Shown one piece after another: positions 34,746 through 46,574 of a stretch of 64,000 nucleotides of DNA. The stretch lies in NCBI GenBank assembly GCA_030998225.1, contig JAPYXD010000555.1:8122001-8186000 (forward strand). Direction: 5' to 3'. The notes under the pieces were generated by a model. That model saw only the letters and a program-made list of their open reading frames with translations, made no database searches and was not told where the DNA came from. Source of the DNA: Diplolepis rosae (Eukaryota; Arthropoda; Insecta; Hymenoptera; Diplolepididae). The stretch's first letter is position 1. Each line of letters begins with the position of its first letter. Position numbers and translations under genes: made by a program.

Positions 34746-35826
34746 TTTTTTGAACTTTCATCTCGATATCTGCAGACAAATAAGAGAAAAAATTTTGAGA
34801 AAATTTTAAGAAGATTATAAAACGATGGCGTGGATCGAAGAGTGTACATTTTTCTAGTGGACACTTGACAAAGCAAAAATAGAATGAAAAAATAGGAAAG
34901 AACCTCTCGACCTCTTGACTCAACGATCTCTAACATTCTTTTTCACCATATTGAAAAATCTATTATTTATTTCTATAATTTTTTCTTCGTAAATATTTTT
35001 TTGTCTCGTGAAATGTGATATTTCAGTGTAACGCAAAAAATTTTTAATTCAGGACGCGTAACAATTGTTTTTTTTAATGTAGGTCTTGATAAATTGAGGA
35101 TTTTCGAAGGTTTGAATAATTTAAGATATATTATTTTCGTTCTTGAGAAAATATACTCATGTGCAGAATTTTTATATTCTATTATGCACGGAAAAAATAT
35201 TTTATGCCCAGAATATTTAATATTATAGCTGGAACAGCAATATGTTCTTTTGTACCAGCTACACATTCTTTTGCGCGTGGGAATTTTAGTATATAATGTT
35301 TTTTATCCTAACTTTTCATAAGATGAATATATTATAGATTGGACAATCATTTACATAACATATAGAACACTTATATTATAAAAATCTTCCAAATGACTAA
35401 AATCCATATTCTGATTAGTAAAAAAAAAAATAAATAAATAAATAAGAAATAAACAAATTATTATAAATGAATTAAGAAAAATTAAGAAAAAAGTGTTGGA
35501 TCAGAAAAACTACTTTTTATCACTAAATCGACTATAGTTTTTGTACCTTAAAGTTAACAAAAAACAGGACATACCCAAAAGTCGATGACAATTAAAGAAA
35601 GTATCGACAACTAATATTTTACGTGCAGGAGCATTAACTTCAATCTATTGGGATCAAATTAATAACTTCCTACTGAAATAAACTGTAATTGTATTTTGTA
35701 TGTTAATAATTGATTTCGATTATTAAATATAATAACGTGGAACATTAGTATGCTGAAAATTCAACACTTTTCTAAACTAATTTTTTCAAAATTTTAAAAA
35801 ATTTTCTGTGAAAAAAAGAGCACTTT
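34746..35826. other. Intronic, no definable gene
   Basis: AT-rich. A short cacggaaaaaatattttatg end at about 35188 may be a solo MITE end. Nothing else definable. Confidence 0.4.
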
Positions 35827-35900
35827 GACGCCACTGGGTATCGAGCCCAGGACCTTTCGATTGCTGGTCGAATGCTCTATCATCTGAGTTACGGTTTACT
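35827..35900 (-). repeat. tRNA-like SINE head, second copy
   Basis: On minus: aactcagatgatagagcatt (A-box region) and gggctcgatacccag (B-box-like). The downstream tail is shared with the copy at 7767-7841. Confidence 0.65.
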
Positions 35901-37266
35901 GAACTCTTCAGTGAAGCTTAGTTTTTTACAATTATACTACGAGTAATAATATATATTTTTAGAAATCTTGAATGTACTCTTTCATACTTTACTCTACGCT
36001 TCTGAATTTTACTCAACTGTGATTCATTCTTGAACATGCCCCAACTTTGTTCGAAAGTTAAGTAAAAGTACTCAAACTATTTTTCTCCATGTTTATATCA
36101 ACTTTTCACACAAAATGATACTTTCAACGTTTATTCATGTACATCCTGAATTTCAACAATATAAATCGACATTCACTTAATTAAAAGAGCGTTTTAAAAA
36201 AGAAAATGTGAATGGTTCACGTTTTCCAAAAAAATTACATAAGAGAATGATTCAGATTTATTTCCGTCAAAATATTTTGATTATCGCCTATAATTTATTG
36301 AATTAAAATTTGAATATTTTATGATTCAATAACAAATTATTGCGTTGTTCAATACTTATTTATCGTTACAACATTTTTGAACTGAAAAATTCAATTTTTA
36401 GTATAGAAGAACATTCTTCATTGCATACAATTATATTTTTATCAACTTGTAATAAAATAAACTCATAACAGACGCGGAACCATCCTTCTTATCTTTACTC
36501 ATACTAGCTATCTGAATATATTTTTATTTTTGTTATGTTTATAATGGAGAATTCAAAAAACAGTGAAAAATTGCATTCTTTTGCACACTTTTATAAACCC
36601 AGTATTCTGATAAAATGAAAAATAAATCGAAAAAAATGCTATCCATACAAACTGAAAAGGATAGGGTTATTGACATTTGTCAAAATCAATTGTTTTTATA
36701 ATACAATACTTTATCAATAAAACATACCTTTATTCTCACAAATTGTGTTCATAGATGTGATAAGATTAATCGTAAATCGAAATTTTTGATAAGTAAAAAC
36801 TACGATTTGTAATTTTAAGTGGCTCACGTTGCTCGCTTTTGATGTTACTGTTATATATTGAATTTAAAAACAAATTATACAATTAATTTTGAAAAAAAAA
36901 ACAACTTTTAAAGAAAAAGCTCTAGACCCCAGAAATAATAATAGAAATATAATATCAAATTTACTCTTATACAAATATTTTTAAAAAATCAGTCTCTTAC
37001 TCCAAATTTCAATCTTATCTTATTTTAAAATCAGACAATGCGGTAAAATCAATAATTATCGTGGTTTTTCTGAGATTTTTGGCAAATTTATTTATTTTTA
37101 CACGCCTATACATGAAATTTTTGTAGAAATGCAGACCGGATATAATTTATAAAAACGTTATAATATTTATAACGCACCATATCAAAATTAAAAAGCGATT
37201 TGAAAGGACGACTAATATGAGAAACGGAAATAATCGTTGCAGAGTTCAACACAAAAAATATCAGTA
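35901..37266. other. Intronic, no definable feature
   Basis: AT-rich sequence. No structure supported. Confidence 0.4.
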
Positions 37267-37441
37267 CAGTCAATACTCGTTTATTGCAAGACGAGAGGGG
37301 CTCCCACCACCGCAACTATCGGTAAGGTTGGGTTTCAGAGCAAGCAGTGGATTGGTTGTCGCCCCAACCACAGTGTTGCATATACGGTAAAGGTGGGGGT
37401 TAGGAGAACGCTCACGCCTTGCTATAAACGAGTCTTGACTG
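37267..37441. mobile_element. MITE (TIR CAGTCAATACTCGTTTATTG)
   Basis: Ends cagtcaatactcgtttattg and ctataaacgagtcttgactg are inverted. TA at 37265-37266 and 37442-37443. GC-richer interior. Confidence 0.88.
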
Positions 37442-37573
37442 TATTTAGTACTAGCCATATGAAAGAATAGGATAATTTTTAAATTTCAAAGCATAGTATT
37501 TGGATTTGGCGTGTTATAATAATGTTATAATGCTATTATTTGATTTTAATATTATTTTTTTTATTTGAAAATA

Positions 37574-37815
37574 CACTCGACTCGCGCTAAAGGGACGCAG
37601 ATTATACCGCGTGTTCGCGTTAAGGCGTCCGCGAGAGGGGATCCCACTCACTTTCTGCAACTTGCGTCATGCGTTTAGTTTTTATGTCTGCGCATGTAAA
37701 CAAATTCACGTTGGTAACTCGGTTCGTGGTGGGAGTAAAGGAAAAGCAACGCCCGACGCCTTATCAGGAACATTGCCACCGCCTTAGCGGAGTTCGCCTT
37801 AGCGCGAGTCGAGTG
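37574..37815. mobile_element. MITE (TIR CACTCGACTCGCGCTAA)
   Basis: A perfect 17-base inverted end (cactcgactcgcgctaa / ttagcgcgagtcgagtg). TA at 37572-37573 and 37816-37817. 242 bp, strikingly GC-rich and CpG-rich for this window. Confidence 0.93.
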
Positions 37816-38453
37816 TATTTTACTTAAAGATTCTATTTAAATATATCTCCTTTTGTATTCCATATTTTTTAGTTTTTCTTTTTTTTTAATTTTAATACTT
37901 GTCGGACTTTTTTATTACCTTTATAATGCATCGATTGTGTTGACGCACAAAAAATAATTAAGGCAATTACGTAACAGTTAGAAGGACGTCCAAAATTTTT
38001 GAAAAAAGTATTGCGTAATTTATTGATGGTGCCTGAACAATTAATGAAAAAATAATTTTCTTATTAGTTAAATATTTTAAAACTATTTTTCCATTGAGAA
38101 ATTCAAAATTAAACTATTTTTATATTAAGAATGTTTGCAATTGGAAATTTTTTAATTGAAAATATATTCACATAATTGTATTGTAAAATTTGTTTATCTC
38201 CGGAATTTAAGTTTCAAAATTTAAATAGTATTTTTAGAAAAATCTTCAAGAAATTTGAGTCTGAAACAATTGTTTTATTTCTATAATATCAAACTTAATT
38301 AAAACAGCTTTTTACATTCATAAAAACCTTGTTGGAAATACGTTTTATCGATAAAATTTAATAAATTACAACAATCTACAAAAACTTGAAAATTGAATTT
38401 TTTCGTAATTTTAAAATCCTTTAAAATTTGTTCGCATTTTAGAAAAAATTCTT
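37816..38453. other. Intronic, no definable feature
   Basis: AT-rich. Nothing supported. Confidence 0.4.
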
Positions 38454-39797
38454 CACTGTGAGAAAAATCTGTACTATATTTAGTATACATGTAATGCAAG
38501 CATGAATGCATAACATGAAATTAAATTTAGTTTACCGGCGTATACTAAATTTAGTATATGCGCGTACTAAATTTATTATACGCGTATATGAAATTTAGTA
38601 TATGCGTATACTGAATTTAGTATACATGTATATGAAATTAAGTATACGCGTGCACTAAATTTAGTATACGTGTACATGAAATTTAGTACACACATATAGT
38701 AATTTTACTGATGGGTATACTAATTTTAATATATGTGTACTAATGCTAGAGAACCAGTAAAACTCAAAGTATAAGGAAAATAATTAATATAAATTAAAAT
38801 TTCTATTTAATTGTTTTCCTTATCGATTTGAAGTTAAATCTTTTTTTAAACTTTGTCCGAAAGGATATAAATGTTACCATTAAAAATAAAGTATATTGCG
38901 ATTTGTAATGTTTTGTTTTACAATTATTATTCAATAGGGTATATTGTAAAATAAATACACTTGAAGTACAGAGTATCACTTTATTAAGAATTATTAATAA
39001 TTATCAAAGATAATGATCCTTTTAGCGCCCTTCACTCTTTTGTCGCCTGGAGACAGAGGGTTAATATCAAATATGAACCTGAAGAAATAATTTCATTTTG
39101 TAAATATGTACTTGAAAGACACGTAAAAACTATATGTATAATGAGTGAATCATCAAATAATTACCTTTGAATGAACTCTAAAGATTTTGGCAATTCCGCA
39201 ACGTATGAATATCCAAACACTTAGTATGATGCGAAAGCAACTTGAATTCCTTCCATAACATCTTGAACTCTAATGAGTACGCGATCTAAAAAAATAGTAA
39301 TAGCACTTTCAGCAGAAAATCAACTTTTTTTCGCGCGTTAATGTAACCTAAAATGTCTATCTACTTCTGGAATTTTTATTTTATTTTTTTCACATTTCAC
39401 TTATAAAGCTTCGAAATTCTGGGATACGTAAATTTACATTTGTAAACGAGTAAATAAATTAAACCTACCTTTTGAAAAGAAAAACGCAGATCCAAACAAT
39501 CCGAACTTTTGTCGATCCAACAACGTAGTTAACCACAAATACATCAGCATGCAAGTCTGCATGTTGCATGATCCGCGTAACTCGAAACGCGCTTGCGCAG
39601 ATGAATTTCGTATACAGATATATGAATTTTAGTATACAGAAACTACGAAATTCATATACGTAAAAGAAACTTAGTGTACACTTAAAAAATTTAGTATACC
39701 TGAGTATACTAAAATTACCAAGTGTAGTAAATTTAGTAAACATATAGGAAATTTAATATACCCCTGTATACTAAAATTGCAAACATTTCTAACAGTG
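38454..39797. mobile_element. TIR element with TATACTAAATTTAGTATA palindrome arrays at both ends
   Basis: Short inverted ends cactgtgagaaa and tttctaacagtg. Between about 38470 and 38760 there is an array of tatactaaatttagtata-type palindromes alternating with gcgtatatgaaat. A second, more diverged array is at about 39600-39785. The middle (~0.8 kb) has no recognisable protein. The arrangement resembles subterminal transposase-binding repeats. Confidence 0.6.
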
Positions 39798-40217
39798 TTT
39801 ATTTCTCATCAATTTTCTGTAAATTTTCTATAACTTTCCATAATATTCTACAAAACTGTGCAAATGCTTTTTAAATTTTTTTTTGCAAATTGTAGAAAAT
39901 TATAACAGATGCATAAAATTTTTTTTTTTAAATTTGAAAATTGTAGTTAAAGTTTTATGGTTTGAGAAAATAAAAAAAGATTTTTTCCGCTGTACACCGA
40001 AAGTTAACCTTGTTGGTGTCATTTTGCGTGCGGAAAGCTGATTTTCCCGCATTAGTGCGGTAAAATTTTGAGTGTGCGGAAAAATACGCCTTTCCGCACT
40101 TGATACGAAATATACTATTAAATACCAAGACGTGAATGAAAGTTCTCTTTTGGCACTATTTGATTTGCATTTGATTGTAAAAGCATTTTTTCACCGGAAC
40201 TGTGTTTCAGTTATATG

Positions 40218-41363
40218 CACGGAAAAAATTTGTCGCTTAAAATTTAACAGACTATTCGAAGAGTCGTGGACAGAAAGTAAAATCGGAGAAAGTCTTGTAA
40301 GGTTTCAATGACTTTTAGGAAATAGTAGAAAAAAGTCGAATAACTTTTATAAAACCAGGTCGAAGAAAAAAAGTCGCGTATTTACTATTATAAAAGTATT
40401 TTAAACACTAACTGATCTTTTCTAAGAAGTAATGAAAAGTTTCATAATCTTTGGACTCATTTGTCATAGATTTTAAAAGACTATCGAATAATTTGAAATT
40501 AAAGTAATTCAAACAAATAGTTTTGTAAATTGTATTCTAAAGTCCATCAGATTTTATATGCCGTCTTCTAAAATTTCTTCGACAGTCGCAAAAAGCGATG
40601 CGCAGAAACGTAATTCGTAGCATCGCACAGCAGACAATGCAGCTCAGCTTTATGTTTTTGTAATAATTTTGGTTAGATTTTGAGATTACGTGTCGTTTGG
40701 TTTCGTTTGAATCTGGATTGAAGCGTACATTGAAGAATTAGTTCCGAGTAAGTATATGTTTACCTTGATAAAGTGTATTACGTCAAATTTGAAATTTATC
40801 TATTATTTTAGATTTGCCTTCAAACTCTGAATGTGATCCAAATATTTTACACAAGTCTCCATGACATGTAACGGATATGCGGGTTAAGGCGTGCGATTAG
40901 AATTAGGTTCGGATGCGTGCGTGCGTGCGAGCGTTCGATTCTCGGTGCTGCGAAGTGTTTATAAAAAATTGCGTTTCTGTAATTGTTGCAGTGTTAAATA
41001 TAATGGTAAGTTCATATTAGGATTATATAGGTAATGTAAAAGTGAAAAATAATTAACTATATAAGTGCAGGATCATATCACAGAAAATAATATTTTCCTT
41101 TTTACACTGTTCAAAATTTTCTTCGACTGTCACTTAGACTTTCGATGTCTGGTTTAGAGGGTTTAGAGACAATGGAACCCAACCCACGTTGTTTTAAATT
41201 TTCCGCGACTGTCACTTAAACTTTCGAATTTACGTTTTACATTTTCAGCGACTATCTATCATATTCTTCAATAAGGAGGCTCATAATATTTAGTCGACTT
41301 TCTAACCTATCCACGAGTATTACACAAAGTCGATGACTTTTTAAGCGACAAATTTTTTCCGTG
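40218..41363. mobile_element. TIR element with gene-like interior
   Basis: Ends cacggaaaaaatttgtcgct and agcgacaaattttttccgtg are perfectly inverted over 20 or more bases. The interior is unlike the MITEs. It contains two donor-like junctions, ccgagtaagtata at about 40745-40757 and ataATGgtaagttca at about 41001-41015. The latter is preceded by a GC-rich tgcgtgcgtgcgagcg stretch and an acceptor-like tgtaattgttgcag. It may carry captured 5' exon sequence from a host gene. Confidence 0.55.
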
Positions 41364-42156
41364 TGGTATTGTTCGTCATTTAAAAATTGATAGATTCTTA
41401 TAATTTTCCATGACTGGGGCTGCATTCTTTTAAACTATAGAATACTTGCAATGTACACTTTGCCGATTAGTTTCATTGTAAAGTAACCATTTAAAGGAGT
41501 TACTGAGATATTGATACTAGGATATTGTATAGTGAGTAGGCATTCAAATGAATTCATTCATTCATTTTCTCTGAGGAATATTAACAAAGCATTTCCGTGT
41601 TCAACATTGGAGCAATTAAAAATATTATGAAAATTGTAAGGACCTTGAATATAATATTCTTTAAAAAAAAGCTTGCAAAAATGACCACTGATAATCAAAA
41701 TTATTACATTTTTGCACCATATTGTTGTTGTATAAAATAATTATACACTTATTCAAGGACTCGTTGAAATTTAGATTCATAAATGAAAATTTCTTCTGAA
41801 TCCGTTTTTGAAAATCGTTAAAATTTGCCATGAATTCGAAACTACCATAAAAATGGTGGATTCCGGAAGTCAAAAGTTACGTTCATAAAGCGAAGTTCAT
41901 TGTTCCGACGAAGTATTGTACTGAATCGACAAAAACTGTTGAATGAAGTTGAAAAATTTTAGTAGGACGTATTTTCTTCTGATACTAACGTAACGACAGA
42001 AACTTTGAAGCTTTAAAATTTAATCGACCAGTGAAAATGTGATAGCACTTAAATTCAGAAAGATTTATAGGATCTAAAAAGTTTATGAATCTTCAGTAAC
42101 ATTACTCGTAATTTAAAGTAACTTTTTTTGAGAAGTGAATTTAAATGTGTTGTCCG
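41364..42156. other. Intronic, no definable feature
   Basis: Nothing supported beyond AT-rich sequence. Confidence 0.4.
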
Positions 42157-42905
42157 CTCATAAAAATATTCACCTTTAATATTTTTATTTTTTCAGTTTA
42201 GATCTTTCATATCATTTTTTTTATGTTTATGTTCATTTATTTATTTATATTTATTTCCAGCAACTTTATGTATTTTTAAACTGAAAATTTTGACATTTTT
42301 TAACTTTGAATAACTTTTTTGTTTTTTAACCAATTGTCATGATTCTTTTTTTCTTTTGTTCCTTACAGTAGCAACTTTTTGGTTGTGTAAAATAAGGTAA
42401 CAAGACTGAAAAAAAAAGTTACAAATAAAATAAAAAAAATAAATAAAAATATCACAAAATGTAAAAAAAATGTAGTTTTTTTTTTAACTAGAGTGCTTTC
42501 CATACCCAAAAATATTGATAATATAACAAAAAATAAATGGTAAATATTTCAAAGGCCTGTGTCTAATATTTTAGATTTTAGTTAAATATCTGTTGCAACA
42601 AAGACGTAAAGTCACAACTTGCGAAAAACGGAGTTTAAAGTCTTGGAGTGAATATATGTATATACATAAAGGCAATATATATTTTTTTTTTTTTTATAGG
42701 GATACCTGTTATATACTATTTTTCATATAATTCAGAAATTTTAGTAAATAAATAAACAAACTATTATGTGCAATCGTAGTAAATCGTAGTAACTCTTAAT
42801 TTTATTTATTTTTCCAATAAAAAAAAAATCAGATTGCCCTGAAAATTTAGACACATACTCAGAAAAGTATATAGAATAAAAGAAAACATTTTTGGAAAAT
42901 GTTTG
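42157..42905. mobile_element. GGGGAT-family TTAA element, decayed copy
   Basis: tcacctttaatatttttatt, cgtaaagtcacaacttgcga, gggatacctgttatatacta and tcgtagtaactcttaatttt match in order the copy at 26036-27413. The equivalent of the nested foldback site reads gagTTTAAAgtctt, i.e. empty. Confidence 0.7.
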
Positions 42906-43659
42906 ACCGATCTTGCTTCATTTACAAAATTGTTTGATCAGATAAAGTAAATTTTTTTGGGTGTTTTCAATGTGTAATAGGGAGATTTTCATTATTGATA
43001 CAATTGTTTTACGATCAATAGATCTGAGCAAGATTTGAGAAAAGGTAATTAATATAATATATGCCAAAAAAGTTATTAATAAAAATTGTGCAATTTGATG
43101 GAGGGAAATATGAAATACAAATTTATCCGTAGATCCAGTGTGTTAGTGTTTGGGTTTCACAGAAACTTAAGCTGGGGTCAATATTTTCCTGACTGCCGCC
43201 AGGGAGAAACCATATCTTGTCTTACCTTCTTTCGTACTTTTTCACATCCTCCTATTATTTTCACAACCCTCTGCTCCATAAAACTCCCTTTGCAAGCCTT
43301 ACCTCGGGCTGCAGATGACCTGCTTTTACGAATTTTACGTATTTTACGTCCCTTCAACTTGCTACGAGTCTACTTGAGACTCCACGAATAAATTTCCAAA
43401 AACTTGCCAGATGCAATTTCTATATTGGACAGTTTTATCAAATTCGATATGCTTGCTCCATTCTTTCGATATTGTGTCAATGGTTTATTCGATTGGTTTC
43501 AGTATTGAGTTTCTTCAGAAATTTATATCTACAATAGGATGTCAATGAAAAAGGCATTTTTTATTTTACAATTTCCTACCTTCTATTTTCTCTTTTTGAT
43601 TAAAAGGAAATTCATGCTGATGTTATACTTCAAAAAGTGTTTATATTTTTTTTCTATTA
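42906..43659. other. Intronic; unassigned 101-residue ORF
   Basis: An ORF at 43086-43391 (+) has no family that I recognise and no intact splice or start context. Probably chance. Confidence 0.3.
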
Positions 43660-43868
43660 GGAGTACAAATTATTTCGGTCCGTTTTCAAAACTTAGCTTG
43701 ACTCAAAAGACGAGAAATTTTTTCGAGATGGAATTCGAAAATTGCCTCAGAGATGGGAAAAAGTCGTAATCAGCGATAAACAATACTTTTATTAATTTGT
43801 TCTTTCATTTTGTTTTGAAATAAATGCATTTTTGATAATAATAAACGGACCAAAATAGTTTGTACTCC
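43660..43868 (+). mobile_element. Internally deleted mariner
   Basis: Inverted ends gagtacaaattatttcggtc and gaccaaaatagtttgtactc enclose only a transposase C-terminus on +. It reads LDSKDEKFFRDGIRKLPQRW then EKVVISDKQYFY and TAA at 43793-43795. The FxxGIxKLPxRWEKxxxxxxxYF pattern is the conserved mariner end. N-terminus, HTH and catalytic domain are gone. Confidence 0.85.
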
Positions 43869-43950
43869 CAATGTTTTAATAAAAATTGGTTAAAGTTCCG
43901 GGATTTTATATATTTTTATTTGAAACATAAGCTACTGCTGAGTATTTATT

Positions 43951-44592
43951 TACCATCTAATAACACTAGTTTAGAAAATTAAAAAATTTGTCTGCCCACC
44001 GCATCTTAATATGATTTTTTCATGTTTTTTGGCCTGATAAACACAAAAGCCACATTCAAAAATTTTTTTATGGAGGTATTTTCGAAATATTAATGTTCGA
44101 AATTTTTTTATTCAATTTTCAGAGTTCCGACGTTTTTGAGTATATCTCAAGTGCTAATTGACCGATTTGTCTAAAGAAGCACTCAAATTGAAGACAAATT
44201 TCAGATCGGCCCAGTAGTTCAGATACTAGCGATTTTAATAATCTGGAAATATTTGCGATTTCTATTCTTCCCACGATGATATATGAATTTTCGACCTCGA
44301 TTTTTGCCAAAAATCCAACTTTTCCAACTTATATATAATTTAGTTTCCTTCAATTTGAGTGCTTATTTAGAAAAATCGGCCAATTGGAACTCGAGATATA
44401 CTCAAAAACGTCGGTACTCTGAAAATTGAATAAAAAAATTTCGAACATTGATATTTCGAAAATACTTCCATAAAAAAATTTTTGAGTGTGGCTTTTGTGT
44501 TTAGCGGGCCAAAATACATGAAAAAACCATATTAAGATGTGGTGGGCAGAAATTTTTTTTAATTTTGTAAACTAGTGTAATAGATGATAATT
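43951..44592. mobile_element. Foldback element (~640 bp)
   Basis: Arms are inverted from accatctaataacactagtt to aactagtgtaatagatgata. They share tgcccaccgcatcttaatat, gagttccgacgtttttgagt and gagtatatctcaagt-type sequence. The target duplication is not clear. Confidence 0.85.
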
Positions 44593-44775
44593 AGTTTTCT
44601 AAATTCGTAATTTGAGTTTTTAATTTTGAGAAATTATACTTTTTAGTAAAAATAAATTAACAGGTAGCATTCATTTCTTCGGTAAAAACTAAATAATCAA
44701 ATTTTCAAAGTTCTTTTGTAGCCTTTGAAAATAGAAGATTATTTGAATTAGACAACTAATGGTTTTTTAATTTAA

Positions 44776-45068
44776 GGCCATTGATAAATCGGACCACGTA
44801 ACTAAATTATACATCAATTCGTTCATGTAAGATAACGTTTTTAATTTACAAAGTATTTTTTTGAAAATTTGGGAAACGTGATAAAATACAATAAAGCACG
44901 TCTGTTAACTTCTTTTTAGTAAAAATTTTTTTAAAAAATTGACAGACGTTCTTTATCGTTTTTTGTTGCATTTTCCAAATTTCCAAGAAGACATTTTGTA
45001 AAATAAAAAAGTTATCTTACACGAACTTTTACAGGAATTGGGTCACGTGATTTGGTTGATCCATGGCC
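44776..45068. mobile_element. TTAA element (TIR GGCCATTGATAAATCGG)
   Basis: TTAA at 44772-44775 and 45069-45072. Ends ggccattgataaatcggacc and its diverged inverse ggccatggatcaaccaaatc, with ~75-bp arms. Fragments of the family are at 737 and about 15711. Confidence 0.85.
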
Positions 45069-45154
45069 TTAAAAATTTTATAAATTAAAATATTTTATGT
45101 ATTGAGCAATTTTGGGTTTAAATTTGAGTGTCAAAATGTTCATAAAAATGTTAA

Positions 45155-45715
45155 GGTTGAACTGGACCGAAAAAACAGACTTTTTGTAAAAAAATTTCTT
45201 GCCAATTTGTAGTTTACTCAGGTGTTTCAAGAAAGACCAATGAATGGACGATATCTCGTATTTCAAGTGAAAAACTTGACGAAGAAAATGTATAAACAAA
45301 TGAGCGTATAATGCAAGTTTGAATTCCATATGGTTTTTGTGGAGAATTTTTTTCATTTCTTAACCGATTTTGCTTTTTGGGAGTTCAAAATATACACGAT
45401 AAACAAATTGATATTACTCTCGAACGAATGGGTATGAAAAAAAACCTGTCGAGATAATTTGCAAATTCTACAACGGAGAATTTGAAATTCCCAAAAGCAA
45501 AATCGGTTAGGAAATGAAAAAAATTCTCCACAAAAACCATATGGAATTTAAACTTGTATTATACGCTCATTTGTTTATACATTTTCTTCGTCAAGTTTTT
45601 CACTTGAAATACGATATATCGTCCATTCATTGGTCTTTCTTGAAACACCTGGGTAAACTACAAATTGGCAAGAAATTTTTTTACAAAAAGTCTGTTTTTT
45701 CAGTCCAGTTCAACC
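45155..45715. mobile_element. TTAA-flanked foldback (TIR GGTTGAACTGG), 84 bp before exon 2
   Basis: TTAA at 45151-45154 and 45716-45719. The arms are inverted over ~205 bases each, including ccaatgaatggacgatatct and gcaaaatcggtta. The mirrored ORFs in the two arms (minus and plus) are a by-product of the palindrome. It ends 84 bp upstream of the exon at 45800. Confidence 0.92.
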
Positions 45716-45799
45716 TTAAAACTTTTCAACTTTGCTGATCTTAAATAATTTTAATTTGTTCATAAATTATTCTAATTGAGTTTATTATTTTTGTTTCAG

Positions 45800-45928
45800 G
45801 AATTTTTACTTGCAATTGACGTAACATCGAGTGGAACGCCGGAGGAAAAATTAAAATGGGCGTTTCGCATGTACGATGTCGATGGGAACGGCGTAATAGA
45901 CATTCAGGAAATGACGAAAATTGTACAG
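45800..45928 (+). CDS. Neuronal calcium sensor protein, second visible coding exon (EF3)
   Basis: This 129-bp exon encodes 43 residues, [10 protein letters not shown] through MTKIVQ. The acceptor is tttgtttcag and the donor is CAG|gtaata; both junctions are phase 0. The first E completes the EF2 loop from the exon at 13323-13466. The segment [17 protein letters not shown] is the typical NCS helix into the EF3 loop [12 protein letters not shown], which has the full set of Ca2+-coordinating positions (D, D, N, a backbone carbonyl, D, E). The preceding intron is about 32.3 kb and filled with transposon remnants. A TTAA-flanked foldback ends 84 bp upstream of this exon. Splicing to the flanking exons keeps an open frame. 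Confidence 0.95.
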
Positions 45929-46377
45929 GTAATAAGATACCGACATAGACTACGATTGCGAAAGCGAAGAAAGTATTTCGGAAATATAATTTACCTTAAG
46001 GGATTATAAAATCGAAGAAGGGTGGGCAGGATTATCGAGAATTTCAAATGAGATAAAAAGTTAGAGAGATGATTCAATGGGCCATTTACTTTGCTTCACA
46101 CAGCTCTGAACTTTTGAAAAACATATTCAGTGATGAGTTTACAATCGGGTCAACAATCAAGTAGTAAAACCCGACTATAGTCAGACACGACTGAATATTT
46201 TCACAGGCAAATTTAGAAAATATATGTAAAATATTTTTGTACCTAAATTGTTATGCCTAAAATAACTATAATTCTAATTAATTTTATAGGTTTGAAAAAA
46301 TAATTTTAAAATTTGGTTGAAACAACCAGAAAATAATGCAAAATGAACACTTCCCAGAAATCTGGTTATTTTAACCA

Positions 46378-46574
46378 CACTGAGAAAAAAATTTATCCAA
46401 CAAAACTGTTTTTGTTGTCCTGAAAAAATATTTTGTTGTCCCAACAAAACATTTTGTTTAAGTAACAAAATTTGTTTGATATAGCAAAATGTTTTGTTGG
46501 CACAACAAAAGAATTTTGTTAGCTAAATACTAACAAAATATTTTTGTTGATTTGACAAAACTGTTTTCTCAGTG
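46378..46574. mobile_element. MITE of the CACTGAGAAAAAAA group
   Basis: Ends cactgagaaaaaaattt and tgttttctcagtg. The interior has repeated acaaaa/ttttgt motifs (aacaaaatgttttgtt-like). Flanks CA/CA where others have TA. Confidence 0.8.

Larger units (their letters stand above)
13467..45799 (+). other. Large intron (~32 kb) of the NCS gene
   Basis: The intron is bounded by the donor gtaaga at 13467 and the acceptor ttcag ending at 45799. Its content is AT-rich spacer plus dozens of MITEs, foldbacks, SINE heads and composite repeats listed separately. No conserved coding segment other than transposase debris was recognised. Its size is consistent with a neuronal gene in a repeat-expanded insect genome. 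Confidence 0.9.

Noticed and set aside
34556..34936. 126-codon minus-strand ORF with RALRAQLASLA-like repeats
   Set aside because: The repeated residues come from translating the GCGAAGC mini-hairpins; there are no protein features.
37574..37815. GC/CpG-rich patch as a promoter CpG island
   Set aside because: Perfect inverted ends and TA flanks show it is a MITE; insect promoters rarely have CpG islands.
38460..38760. Regularly spaced palindromic repeats suggesting a CRISPR array
   Set aside because: The host is eukaryotic, the units vary, spacers are not of fixed length, and the array lies at the end of a TIR element.
43086..43391. 101-residue plus-strand ORF as a host gene
   Set aside because: No family resemblance, no splice or promoter context, and it sits within repeat-rich intron.
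45078..45738. Two similar proteins (MKKILHKNHMEFKL...) on opposite strands
   Set aside because: They are the two arms of one palindromic TTAA element read in opposite directions, not a conserved gene pair.
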